In this document: positions 16,014 to 24,481 of the stretch, piece by piece
How the letters are laid out: each line of letters starts with the position of its first letter
Position numbering within the stretch: position 1 is the first letter of the stretch
Source: CBDCMJ01 sp965218875
Lineage (GTDB): Bacteria > Chloroflexota > Dehalococcoidia > Lucifugimonadales > UBA3495
DNA length: 64,000 nt
Assembly (NCBI GenBank): GCA_965218875.1
Contig: OZ244707.1
Location: 3,037,020-3,101,019 of the forward strand
Direction of reading: 5' to 3'
Program-made: the position numbers and the translations under genes
The notes under the pieces: generated by a model
Database searches by the model: none
What the model was told of the DNA's origin: nothing
What the model saw: only the letters and a program-made list of their open reading frames with translations

Positions 16014-17684
16014 ATGCCCGATTACGACGTGGTGATAGTGGGAGGTGGATACGCGGCCATGAGCGCGGCCCTTGCCGCCAAGGACAAGGGCGCCAACGTT
16101 GCGCTGGTGTCCAAGGTTTACTCCCTGCGAAGCCACTCCTCCGGCGCCCACAGCGGCATCAACGCGGCCCTCACCCCGGATGATTCCTGGGAGGCCCATG
16201 CCCTTGACTCCGTCAAAGCCGGCTGTTACCTGGCCGACCAGGACGCCGTGGAAATCCTGTGCCGGGAAGGCATCCAGGACGTCATCCACCTGGAGCACCT
16301 GGGCGTCACCTTCAGCCGGAACGAGCGGGGCGCCATCGACACCATGTCCTTCGCCGGTTCTTCCCAGCCGCGCACCTGCTACTCCGGCGACTCCGCGGGT
16401 CACATCATACTGCAAGTGCTCTACGAGCAAGTGCTGCGGCGCCGCATCCCCACCCACAACGAGTGGTTTGTCACGTCCCTGGTGGTGGAAGACGGCGTGT
16501 GCCGGGGAGTGCTGGCCCAGGAACAGGCTTCCGGGGGCTTGCAACACCTGAACGCCAAGGCGGTGATTCTGGCCACGGGGGGCCTGGGGCGGATGTACCA
16601 ACCCAACACCTCTGCGTTTACCGCCACCGCCGACGGGGTGGCGCTGGCCTATAGGGCCGGCGTTCCCCTCATGGACATGGAGATGGTCCAGTACCACCCA
16701 ACCACCCTGAAGGGCAGGGGCTTGGTGGTTACCGAGGCCGCCCGGGGCCAGGGCGCCCGCCTGGTCAACAAGGACGGCGACCGGTTCATGGAGTCCTACG
16801 CTCCCGGAGCCGGAGACCTGGCGCCCCGGGACGTTTGCGCCAGGGCCGTGGCGACGGAGGTCCGCGAGGGGCGAGGAGTGGACGGGTGCGTCTTCCTGGA
16901 TTTCCAGCACCTGGACCAGGCCCTCGTGGGCGACCTGCTGCCCGAGACCCAACTGCTGGTGAAGCGGCTCACCGGAACCGACCTCACCAAGGAGCTGGTG
17001 CCGGTGCAGCCGGCCATGCACCGGCCCATGGGCGGCATACAGGCGGACGTGCACGGCGCCACCTCCATCGCCGGCCTTTACGCCGCCGGAGAGTGCGCCT
17101 CCATGGGGGTGCACGGAGCCAACCGCCTGGGGGGCAACACCCTCTTGGAATGCGCCGTCTTCGGCAGGCGGGCCGGCGAGGCCGCCGCCGCCCATGCGCA
17201 GGCCTCCCCTCTGCAAAGAGGGTCCGAGGCCGCCTGGGCCGACGAGGAAAGACGGGTCCGAGAGGTGGCCGGCAGGGCCGGGGGAGAAGACACCATAGGA
17301 TCGATACGCGGGGAACTGGCCCAGACCATGGACGGGAAGGTGGGATTGTACCGCGACGAGGAAGGGCTGAAGGAAGCCCTGGCCAAGGTGGAAGAGCTAA
17401 AGGAGCGGTGCGCCAGGGTATCCGTGCCCAGCATCGACGGGCCGTACAATCCCTCCCTGGCGGCCCTTCTGGAGCTGGGCAACATGCTGGACGTGGCCCA
17501 AGTGGTGACCGCCAGCGCGCTGGCCCGTCAGGAGAGCCGCGGCGCCCATTACCGGACCGATTATCCCCAACGGGACGACGCCAACTGGCTGCGGCACGCC
17601 GTCGCGTCCCATTCGCCTGAGGGGCCCACTCTCGCCGACAAGCCGGTGATCATCACCCAGTGGCCGCCGGACGGGGCGCAGTAG
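16014..17684 (+). CDS. sdhA: Succinate dehydrogenase/fumarate reductase flavoprotein subunit
   Basis: The FAD-containing catalytic subunit that interconverts succinate and fumarate. From the ATG at 16014 it has the dinucleotide-binding DVVIVGGGYAAMSAALAA, then SLRSHSSGAHSGINAAL with the His expected to bind FAD covalently, ATGGLGRMYQPNT, the substrate-site HRPMGGIQ, and AGECASMGVHGANRLGGNTL. At 556 residues it fits the short SdhA/FrdA group. The iron-sulfur subunit and a CCG-domain subunit follow. The last 28 codons are tandemly duplicated past the stop (17682-17765), so readthrough of the TAG would add a 27-residue tail similar to the real C-terminus. L-aspartate oxidase is the main alternative, but the sdhB neighbour argues against it. 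Confidence 0.9.
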   Translation: MPDYDVVIVGGGYAAMSAALAAKDKGANVALVSKVYSLRSHSSGAHSGINAALTPDDSWEAHALDSVKAGCYLADQDAVEILCREGIQDVIHLEHLGVTFSRNERGAIDTMSFAGSSQPRTCYSGDSAGHIILQVLYEQVLRRRIPTHNEWFVTSLVVEDGVCRGVLAQEQASGGLQHLNAKAVILATGGLGRMYQPNTSAFTATADGVALAYRAGVPLMDMEMVQYHPTTLKGRGLVVTEAARGQGARLVNKDGDRFMESYAPGAGDLAPRDVCARAVATEVREGRGVDGCVFLDFQHLDQALVGDLLPETQLLVKRLTGTDLTKELVPVQPAMHRPMGGIQADVHGATSIAGLYAAGECASMGVHGANRLGGNTLLECAVFGRRAGEAAAAHAQASPLQRGSEAAWADEERRVREVAGRAGGEDTIGSIRGELAQTMDGKVGLYRDEEGLKEALAKVEELKERCARVSVPSIDGPYNPSLAALLELGNMLDVAQVVTASALARQESRGAHYRTDYPQRDDANWLRHAVASHSPEGPTLADKPVIITQWPPDGAQ

Positions 17685-17765
17685 GGTCTCAGTCGCCATC
17701 GGGAGCCAATCCCTGCCCGCAAACCTGTAGTCATCACCCAGCGGCCGCCGGACCGGGCGGGCTAG
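17601..17765 (+). repeat. Degenerate 81-bp tandem duplication across the sdhA stop codon
   Basis: The last codons of sdhA (17601-17684) are repeated at 17682-17765 with an 81-bp (27-codon) offset. Both copies end in the text for KPV(I/V)ITQ(W/R)PPD followed by a TAG, and they keep the same reading frame across the first stop. The copies differ at many positions, so the duplication is old. Confidence 0.7.
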
Positions 17766-17778
17766 AAAGGAAAGACTT

Positions 17779-18738
17779 ATGGAAATCACCCTCAAAGTAC
17801 GCCGGTACGACCCAACCAGCGGCGAGAAAGCCTACGACCAGAGCTACGCCTTGGACATCGACGAAAACGCCAGCGTCCTGGACGCCCTGATGCAGGCGCG
17901 GGAGGAGCAGGACAGCACCCTGGCCTTCCGCGGCGGCTGCCGCTCCGGCTTCTGCGGCGACTGCACCATGCGCATCAGCCGGGGACACCGCGTGGCCTGT
18001 TGCACCAGGGTCTCCGATGCGCAGGAGGAGGGCCAGGTCACCATCGCCCCCATTCGGCTCATCAACGTGGCCAAGGACATGATGTTCGACGTGGAGACCA
18101 TGATTTACCGCAAGTACGCGGCCGTCGAACCGTGGATAGAGCCGGCCGACCCGCCGCCGCAGCGGGAAAACATGGTGCCCAACGAGGTCATCCAGGACCT
18201 GCGCAAGGTGATGAGCTGCACCATGTGCTGGCTGTGCGACGAGGGTTGCACCACCATGGTGGTGGACCGCAAGTTCCTGGGCCCCGCGGCTTTGACCAAG
18301 GCCTACCGGGCGGTGGCCGATCCCAGGAACACCGGGAGCCTGGAGAAGCTGCGGATCGCCAGCGCCGACCGGGGCGTATGGGACTGCTGCCACTGCTTCG
18401 AGGCCACGGAGCACTGCCCCAAGGGCATAGACCCCACGGAGCGCATCTTCGCCCTGCGGAACCGGTCCATCAAGGCGGGCACAGGCAATCCCTCGGTCAA
18501 AGCCCACTACAAGAGCTTCGCCGCCTCGGTCAAGTCCCACGGCTGGTTGGACGAGACCCGCCTGGCGATAGACACCGAGGGGGGGCCCACCAACCTGGCG
18601 CGCCAGTTGAAGCAACTGCCCCTGGGGTTGAAGGCCCTCAAACGGGGTAAATTCCCCTGGCCCTACATCTTCCATCCCACGAGGCCCGGCGCAGACAAAA
18701 TCAAGAGGATCTTCCGGATATGGGAGGGTAAGTCCTAA
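17779..18738 (+). CDS. sdhB: Succinate dehydrogenase/fumarate reductase iron-sulfur subunit
   Basis: Carries electrons from the flavoprotein. The N-terminal ferredoxin domain has GGCRSGFCGDCTMRI plus a downstream ACC, the ligands of a [2Fe-2S] cluster. The C-terminal alpha-helical ferredoxin domain has SCTMCWLCDEGCTT and DCCHCFEATEHCPKGIDP, the ligands for [4Fe-4S]/[3Fe-4S] type clusters; the first motif ends CTT instead of the usual CP. At 319 residues it is longer than classical SdhB (about 240), with an extra C-terminal segment of about 70 residues ending in a basic RIFRIWEGKS, as in type E enzymes. The stop codon overlaps the ATG of the next gene by one base, so translation is probably coupled. 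Confidence 0.9.
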   Translation: MEITLKVRRYDPTSGEKAYDQSYALDIDENASVLDALMQAREEQDSTLAFRGGCRSGFCGDCTMRISRGHRVACCTRVSDAQEEGQVTIAPIRLINVAKDMMFDVETMIYRKYAAVEPWIEPADPPPQRENMVPNEVIQDLRKVMSCTMCWLCDEGCTTMVVDRKFLGPAALTKAYRAVADPRNTGSLEKLRIASADRGVWDCCHCFEATEHCPKGIDPTERIFALRNRSIKAGTGNPSVKAHYKSFAASVKSHGWLDETRLAIDTEGGPTNLARQLKQLPLGLKALKRGKFPWPYIFHPTRPGADKIKRIFRIWEGKS

Positions 18739-19619
18739 TGGCCTACGCGTTTTATCCCGGCTGTGTATCTAAAGGAGGCTGCCCGGAGCTGTACCCCGCC
18801 GCCGTGAAGGTGGCGGAGAAGCTAAACATCGAGTTAGTGGAGCTTGTCGACGTGGGGTGCAACGGGGCCGGATGCCTCAGCCAAGAGGTCTCGGATCCCA
18901 TCAACGCCCGCACCTTGGCCAAGGTTGAGCAGTTGGGGGCCATGATGATGACCATCTGCAGCACCTGCCAGGGCGTGTTTACCCAGGCCAACCACCGCTT
19001 CAAGTCAGACCCCGATTACCTGGCCGGCATCAACCGGGAATACCTGGCCTCCGAGGGCCTGGAGTACAAGGGGACTGTGGAGGTCAAGCACTTCCTCTGG
19101 GTACTGGACGAGGAGTTCGGCCTCGACAACCTCAAAGACTTGGTGGTCCGCCCTCTCTCCGGTCTGAAGGTGGCCCCCTTCTACGGGTGCTACCTGCGCC
19201 GGCCGCCCGAGTTGATGATCCCCAAGGGGTGGGAGCGCCGCAAGACCGTGCTGGAGAGCACCATAGAAACGCTGGGAGGCGAGGTAACCACCATCTCCGG
19301 CAAGGGCAAGTGCTGCGGGTTCCCCATCCTTTCGGCCAACGAAGACAACTCCCTGGAGATGTGCGGCACCCACACGCTGGAGGCCAGCCAAAAGGGCGCC
19401 GATTGCATGGTCACGCCGTGCCCGCTGTGCCACCTGGAGCTCGACGGAAAGCAGGCCGACGCGGAGCGGCACAAGGGCGAGAGCATCGACATGCCCATCC
19501 TGCATCTGCCCCAGTTGGTGGGGCTGGCCCTGGGTTTCTCTCCCCGGGAGATGAACCTGCACCGGCACATAGTCTCCACGGACCAAGTCGTGAAGAAGCT
19601 GGAATCCATTAGGACCTGA
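18738..19619 (+). CDS. sdhE: CCG-domain subunit of type E succinate dehydrogenase (HdrB-like)
   Basis: A 293-residue protein with two cysteine-rich CCG-type modules as in heterodisulfide reductase subunit B. The first reads YPGCVSKGG, then VGCNGAGC and CSTCQ, a variant in which CCG is replaced by GCNGAGC; the second reads FYGCYLRRP, then GKCCGFP and TPCPLCH, which is canonical. In type E succinate:quinone reductases (archaea, some Chloroflexota, Campylobacterota) such a subunit replaces the cytochrome b anchor. Its position directly after sdhB, with a one-base overlap, supports this role. No transmembrane subunit is encoded nearby. The partner that receives electrons cannot be identified here. 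Confidence 0.85.
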   Translation: MAYAFYPGCVSKGGCPELYPAAVKVAEKLNIELVELVDVGCNGAGCLSQEVSDPINARTLAKVEQLGAMMMTICSTCQGVFTQANHRFKSDPDYLAGINREYLASEGLEYKGTVEVKHFLWVLDEEFGLDNLKDLVVRPLSGLKVAPFYGCYLRRPPELMIPKGWERRKTVLESTIETLGGEVTTISGKGKCCGFPILSANEDNSLEMCGTHTLEASQKGADCMVTPCPLCHLELDGKQADAERHKGESIDMPILHLPQLVGLALGFSPREMNLHRHIVSTDQVVKKLESIRT

Positions 19620-20249
19620 CCGGGCAACTACGCGTCCTTCCAATCCCCAGCCCCACCCTGGAAGTACCGGGACCCGGTGTCTGAGCCGTTCCGCATCTCG
19701 GTAAAAGCCGGAAAAGGAACTGGAAAGGTTAGCCGGAGGGCGCGGAGAGCAGTGCCCCGGCTTGGCGGTGCCGCTCTCTCATTTTATTGCGTCCGGCCAT
19801 CGTTCCCACGGTCCGATGGACTCTTACGGCAGATTGGGTCCCGCCCCTACTCCCCCTCCCCACGCCCCGTCGGTTTTCCCGTAATGCCTAACCCACTCCC
19901 TTGCGGGACCATAGCGATTCCGAAGGGCCCCGTACACGTCGTTGGCTACCCTCCCAACGATAATTGAAAGACCCCTCGCCCTGCCTCAGGGTCATTCAGT
20001 TGTTCCCCCGGAACGGCGCCGGCGCCTTTTGGGCGCGACGCCCCCGACTCCAAAACTGACACCCCTCCCTTCCCATCCCCGGATGCCCCCCCTATCCTGA
20101 TAAGCGGCAGACCGGAATCTCCCGCCGAGACACAATCCGAATCCAACCCGCCCCTGAGGCATCACTGAAGCATCACGGTACCCCAATGGCCGCAAGCCGC
20201 TCCAAATCCAACTTCTCCCAACCCGGCCCACGAGCCGGAATGGGAGGAA
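19620..20249. other. Gene-free stretch with a dispersed repeat
   Basis: No credible gene. The stretch 19881-19944 matches 39080-39141 closely (see repeat entry). Short direct repeats GGAAATGAG occur near 20244-20264. Several C-rich/pyrimidine-rich runs give long spurious minus-strand frames that I do not call genes. Confidence 0.45.
19881..19944 (+). repeat. Dispersed intergenic repeat, copy 1
   Basis: Shares with 39080-39141 the words CTCCC, TGC, GGACCA, GATTCCGA, GGG and CGTACACGTC in the same order and spacing, with scattered mismatches. Both copies are intergenic. No transposase is associated. Confidence 0.55.
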
Positions 20250-20588
20250 ATGAGCGGAAATGAGGGGGGAGTCGAAAAATCTAACCTCACCTTTCGCCGG
20301 CAGGCGACGCTGCCCATCATTGCCGTCTCCCCTGCCATCTCTCAAGCCGCCCGCACTTCCGGCATCGGAGAGAGTGCCTTGCGCCGTTGGCTTGAAGACG
20401 ATCACTTCCTCGACGAGATGACCCGCCGTCGCCAGGAGTCCGCCAACCTCGCCCGCCGTGGCGGCCCCAGAATTGTAAGGGACACTTGGAGACATGATAT
20501 TTGGAGACAATTAAATGACCCTGTCCGAGGCTCAGCGTCGATTGACACCGGCAATCGTCCGGCGTTATCATCGGGTTTTGTGATATAG
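20250..20588 (+). pseudogene. Phage terminase-small-subunit-like HTH remnant
   Basis: The first 70 residues contain LTFRRQATLPIIAVSPAISQ and ARTSGIGESALRRWLED, then FLDEMTRRRQESANLA. This is the layout of the HTH module of phage-type small terminase or similar DNA-binding proteins (helix-turn-helix, then a helix rich in Arg/Glu). The remaining residues do not continue the family and run into the promoter region of the MFS gene, so the gene looks truncated. A short functional HTH protein cannot be excluded. ATG at 20250 has a weak GGAGG-like upstream sequence. Confidence 0.45.
20542..20571 (+). promoter_or_regulatory. Promoter for the MFS/hydrolase/LLM cluster
   Basis: Perfect TTGACA (20542-20547), 18-base spacer, TATCAT (20566-20571, 5/6). 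The expected start near 20578 lies about 26 bases before the TTG start of the transporter gene, leaving room for its GAGGA ribosome-binding site. Confidence 0.6.
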
Positions 20589-20603
20589 ATTGAGGACTTA
20601 AAT

Positions 20604-21980
20604 TTGGAACTTGATACTGGCAACAGGGGCGGCGGCCAGCCGACCGAAGGCGGCTCCCCGCCGCAAGACCGTCCAGGTAGACTTCGAACGCCCAACATCT
20701 TCTACGGCTGGTGGATCGTCGCCAGCGCCTTTACCATCAACAGTCTGCCCTTCGGGTGCTACTGGCTGGGATTCTCCGTTTTCTTCCTCCCCATTTCCGA
20801 GACGCTGGGAATAGGCCGGGCGTTGGCCTCACTCCCCTTCACCCTCCGGGGAGTCGTTGCCGTGGTCCTGAGTCCAGTGATCGGCGTGTTGGTCGACCGC
20901 ATGGGCCCCGCCATAATCCTGATTATCTGTGCCGTGCTCGGCGGGGCGGGTTACGTCCTGCTGAGTTTTGTCGACTCGTACATCATGTTCATGATCGTAT
21001 TCCTGTGCGTCATAAGCGTGGGTATGATCCCCTTCGACTCCCCAACCACCACGGTCATCAGCCGGTGGTTCATCCGGCAGAGAGGCCGGGCGATGTCCGT
21101 GTCCTACATGGGGTTCCCCTTCGGCGGTGTCGTGCTGATCCCCCTGATGACCCTGGGAGTGGACCATCTCGGCTGGCGCACCACGGCGCTGGTAACCGGC
21201 GTCGTCATCGCGGCAATCACCGCGCCCCTGGCTACGCGCCTCTACCGCACTCCCGAATCCCGGGGCCTTCTGCCCGACGGAGACACTGCGGCCGAGGGAC
21301 CGGTTGGGGCGGACGACCAATCGTTCGCCGACACAGGGGACGTGGAGATAAGCACCAGGCGGGCATTGACCACCGCAGCCTACTGGATGCTGAGTCTAAG
21401 CTGCGGCCTGCGCACTACCGTCTTCATGGCCCTGGGCATACACCTGGTGGGAGTCATGACCTGGAAGGGCCTGGACGAAACGACCGCGGGGCTGATAATC
21501 AGCGCCTACGCGTTCATGTGGATGGCGTCCACCTTTGTGATGGGGTGGGCCGGAGACCGCTGGTCCAAGGCCCGCATCGCGGCCACACCGGCCTTCCTGG
21601 GCACCTTCGCCATGGTGCTGCTGCTGGTCCTGGACAAGGTCGAAGTCTGGCAGATGGTGTTGTTGCTGATGCTGTGGGCGACCAACGAGGGCTCCTGGGC
21701 GCTGAACTTCTCCCTTTTGGGAGACATATTCGGCCGCCGCAACTTCGGGGCCAACCGGGGCGCCATGTTGATGGTAATGCACTTCATGGGGCTGGGGGCC
21801 CCCTTCTACTCCGGATGGGTGTTCGACAAGACCGGCAGCTACGAGTGGGTGCTCATCCCCGTGGCGAGCCTGTTGGGCGTGGCGGGGATCCTGAACTGGT
21901 TCCTGCCGCGGTTTGCCCGTTCGTTACAGATTTCGTCAACCGCGCCGGGCGGAAGATTGGAGGTCTCAAGCAGCCATTGA
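20604..21980 (+). CDS. MFS transporter
   Basis: A 458-residue major facilitator with 12 predicted membrane segments, beginning FYGWWIVASAFTINSLPFGC near residue 33. The cytoplasmic loop 2-3 motif appears as GVLVDRMGP, and the equivalent loop in the second half as GWAGDRWSKAR. The long central loop holds an acidic stretch (residues 215-250). The FYGWWIV opening resembles the monocarboxylate/oxalate-formate type MFS (MCT-like). The start is a TTG at 20604 with GAGGA eight bases upstream. The alpha/beta hydrolase and LLM genes follow on the same strand, suggesting uptake plus breakdown of a small organic compound; the substrate is unknown. Confidence 0.88.
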   Translation: MELDTGNRGGGQPTEGGSPPQDRPGRLRTPNIFYGWWIVASAFTINSLPFGCYWLGFSVFFLPISETLGIGRALASLPFTLRGVVAVVLSPVIGVLVDRMGPAIILIICAVLGGAGYVLLSFVDSYIMFMIVFLCVISVGMIPFDSPTTTVISRWFIRQRGRAMSVSYMGFPFGGVVLIPLMTLGVDHLGWRTTALVTGVVIAAITAPLATRLYRTPESRGLLPDGDTAAEGPVGADDQSFADTGDVEISTRRALTTAAYWMLSLSCGLRTTVFMALGIHLVGVMTWKGLDETTAGLIISAYAFMWMASTFVMGWAGDRWSKARIAATPAFLGTFAMVLLLVLDKVEVWQMVLLLMLWATNEGSWALNFSLLGDIFGRRNFGANRGAMLMVMHFMGLGAPFYSGWVFDKTGSYEWVLIPVASLLGVAGILNWFLPRFARSLQISSTAPGGRLEVSSSH

Positions 21981-22077
21981 CAAATCTTCCGAGTTGGACT
22001 CATACTTGGGTCGCCATTCTGCGTAGACAGGGCGGCCGCGCACGACAAAATCTGGATATGGAGAGACTATCGACCAA

Positions 22078-22866
22078 ATGGTAGCGAACTCGCAGGAAGA
22101 GACGGTTTCGGTCGCCGGGACCGACCTCACCATAGTGAAAGGCGGCTCCGGCAACCCGCTCCTGGTGCTCCACGAGGAGATGGGCTACACAGGCTGGCTG
22201 CAATGGCACTCGGCCCTGGCGGAAAGCCACCTCGTCCAAATACCGCTGCACCCCGGATTCGGCGTGTCTCCCAGGGTGGAATGGATCTCGGGCGTGCGGG
22301 ACCAGGGCAATTTCTACTCGCGGGCGATACGGGAGTTGGGGCTTGGCCCCGTGGACGTCATCGGCTTCTCCCTGGGCGGTTGGATAGCGGCCGAGATGGC
22401 GGCCAGCTGCTCCCACGACATTCGCCGGTTGGTACTGGTCGCCCCTGGCGGCATCCGGCCCCCGGAAGGCGACATCATGGACATGTTCGGCATGTCGGCC
22501 CGCTCCTTCCTGAACGCCAGCGTGAAAGATCCGGACAACACTCCCGAGTTTGCCGGCCTGTACGGCGGGGAGGCGACGCCGGAGCAGTTCGAAGCATGGG
22601 AGGACGCCCGCGCCCAAGCCTCTCGCCTGGCCTGGGAGCCCTACATGTACAACCCCAGCCTGGCCCACTTGCTGGAGGGCGTAAGCGGGTTGCCAACCCT
22701 GCTCATCTGGGGCAGGCAGGACCAGGTCGTGCCCCTCAGCGCCGGGGAAGCGTACCACCGTTCCATTAGCGGATCGGAACTGGTCGTGTTCGACGATTGC
22801 GGTCACCGCCCCGAGATAGAGAAGTCCCGGGAATTTTCCGATCGAGTGAAGAATTTCCTGTCCTGA
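22078..22866 (+). CDS. Alpha/beta hydrolase
   Basis: A 262-residue alpha/beta-hydrolase. The nucleophile elbow is GFSLGG (Ser), the acid is the Asp in WGRQDQVVP and the base the His in CGHRPE, so the catalytic triad is complete. The oxyanion region near LLVLHEEMG replaces the common HG. A helical cap lies between about residues 130 and 195. Esterase, lactonase or C-C hydrolase activity are all possible. It sits 97 bases after the MFS gene and 38 bases before the LLM gene, consistent with a three-gene catabolic cluster. Confidence 0.87.
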   Translation: MVANSQEETVSVAGTDLTIVKGGSGNPLLVLHEEMGYTGWLQWHSALAESHLVQIPLHPGFGVSPRVEWISGVRDQGNFYSRAIRELGLGPVDVIGFSLGGWIAAEMAASCSHDIRRLVLVAPGGIRPPEGDIMDMFGMSARSFLNASVKDPDNTPEFAGLYGGEATPEQFEAWEDARAQASRLAWEPYMYNPSLAHLLEGVSGLPTLLIWGRQDQVVPLSAGEAYHRSISGSELVVFDDCGHRPEIEKSREFSDRVKNFLS

Positions 22867-22904
22867 GTTTCCCGTCCCGAAGATAGGCCAAGGAGAGGTC
22901 CGCT

Positions 22905-24194
22905 ATGCACATAATGGGATTTACCGAACGCCCCTATATCGACGTTCCCGAAGAAGAGATCATCAAGAACGCCGGCTACTACGGCATACCCAACGAGCAT
23001 TTCGACCCCGCCAAGGGGAGCGAACTTCTCAACACCTACTTCGACGAGGTTGTCTACATGGAGGAGATGGGCTTCGACGGGATCATGCTCAACGAACACC
23101 ACGGCACCCCGTTCTGCATGGGCTCGCCGATGAACGTCGAAGCCGCGGTGCTGGCCCGCATCACCGAGCGGCTGAAGATCGTCCTGCTGGGCAACCCGTT
23201 GCCCGTGTCCGATCCCCTGAGGCTCGCTGAAGAGCTGGCCATGATCGACATGATCTCCCGCGGCCGACTGGTGCCGGGGTTCGTGCGAGGCGCAGGCAGC
23301 GAATCGCTCTTCAATAACGCCAATCCGGCGCTCAACCGGGAACGCTTCAACGAGGCCCATGACCTTATCATCAAGACGTGGACCACACCGGGACCGTTCC
23401 GTCACGAGGGGAAGAACTACCACTACCGGGCGGTAAACCCCTGGGTGCTCCCCATGCAGAAGCCGCGCCCTCCCGTGTGGATCCCAGGCTTGGTCAGCCC
23501 CGAGACAGTGGAGTGGTGCGCCCGGCACCGCTATCCCTACTTGGCCCTGGCCACCTTCCCGGAGCCGACGCTGGAGATGGTGAAGCTCTACGCCGATACG
23601 GCGGCGCAAGAGGGGTACCAATCCGGACCGGAAAACTTCGGCTATCTGCAGCGAGTGATCGTCGCGGAGACCGAGGACAAGGCCCAGGAGCTGGGCAAGG
23701 CCTTCCTGTACGGCGGCGGGATCAATGCCTTCGCCCGCCCCGAGTGGATGTTCCCGCCCGGATACAACTCCAAGGCGGCCACTCGCCGCTTGGCCAGGGT
23801 GTCCGTCGACCCGAATAGCGGCGAGAGCTTCGTTCCCTACGAGCCGGTTGAAACTCCGGAGGAGATCGAGGCGGCCAAGGACTCCATATACAGCAAGTAC
23901 CAAACGGAGCAGGACAACGATCAGCTGATAGTCGGCACCCCCGACACTATCATCCCTCGGATTCGCAACGTGCTTGAGACCATCCGGCCCGGTATCGTGG
24001 CGCTATGGCACCACCACGGTCCGATCAGCCACGAGGACAGGATGACCAGCATCCGGCTGCTGGGGCAGGAAGTCATACCCTCCATGCGCGCCGTGGCCGA
24101 CGAGTTGGGCCTGGCAGGCCCCTACGAAGTCGAGCCCGGATCGCGGGCGCTGCCGGCCTCGGGAGTGAGAGCACCGGTGGCCGGAGAGAGATAA
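22905..24194 (+). CDS. LLM-class flavin-dependent oxidoreductase
   Basis: A 429-residue bacterial luciferase-like enzyme. Typical blocks are EMGFDGIMLNEHHGTPFCMG, LLGNPLPVSDPLRLAEELAM, the MISRGRLVPGFVRGAG strand, RFNEAHDLIIKTWT and PRPPVWIPGLVSPET. It is longer than usual (about 340) because of an insertion near residues 295-340 and a C-terminal tail. Such enzymes hydroxylate or cleave organic substrates using reduced flavin. An AGGAGAGG ribosome-binding site precedes the ATG. It closes the MFS/hydrolase/LLM cluster, and an intrinsic terminator lies 74 bases downstream. Confidence 0.87.
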   Translation: MHIMGFTERPYIDVPEEEIIKNAGYYGIPNEHFDPAKGSELLNTYFDEVVYMEEMGFDGIMLNEHHGTPFCMGSPMNVEAAVLARITERLKIVLLGNPLPVSDPLRLAEELAMIDMISRGRLVPGFVRGAGSESLFNNANPALNRERFNEAHDLIIKTWTTPGPFRHEGKNYHYRAVNPWVLPMQKPRPPVWIPGLVSPETVEWCARHRYPYLALATFPEPTLEMVKLYADTAAQEGYQSGPENFGYLQRVIVAETEDKAQELGKAFLYGGGINAFARPEWMFPPGYNSKAATRRLARVSVDPNSGESFVPYEPVETPEEIEAAKDSIYSKYQTEQDNDQLIVGTPDTIIPRIRNVLETIRPGIVALWHHHGPISHEDRMTSIRLLGQEVIPSMRAVADELGLAGPYEVEPGSRALPASGVRAPVAGER

Positions 24195-24267
24195 GCCTTA
24201 CCCCTTAGACGCCAACCGGCTCCGGCGCAGGGGGGCCATGGCGTAGAAAAAGTCCACCGGGTGGAGT

Positions 24268-24311
24268 GGACCGGGCCGAGCCGACGCAAGGAGGCCGGCC
24301 CGGTCCTTTTT
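24268..24311 (+). terminator. Intrinsic terminator after the LLM gene
   Basis: GGACCGGGCC (24268-24277) and its exact reverse complement GGCCCGGTCC (24297-24306) form a 10-bp perfect stem followed directly by five T. It ends the MFS/hydrolase/LLM transcript before the ABC permease gene. Confidence 0.85.
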
Positions 24312-24481
24312 GGCGCCGCCAAGTCAACGTTCCCGGCACATGCCTGTCCCCCTTCGTTCAAGCTGACTCCCCGCCGGGAGACGGCAGGCCCCACCGTCAA
24401 GGGGTCCACCGCCGCCCGCGTCCATTCGTTGCTATATAATTTCCCGCCTGGACTACCCGAGGGACCGAGGACCCGCGCCGC

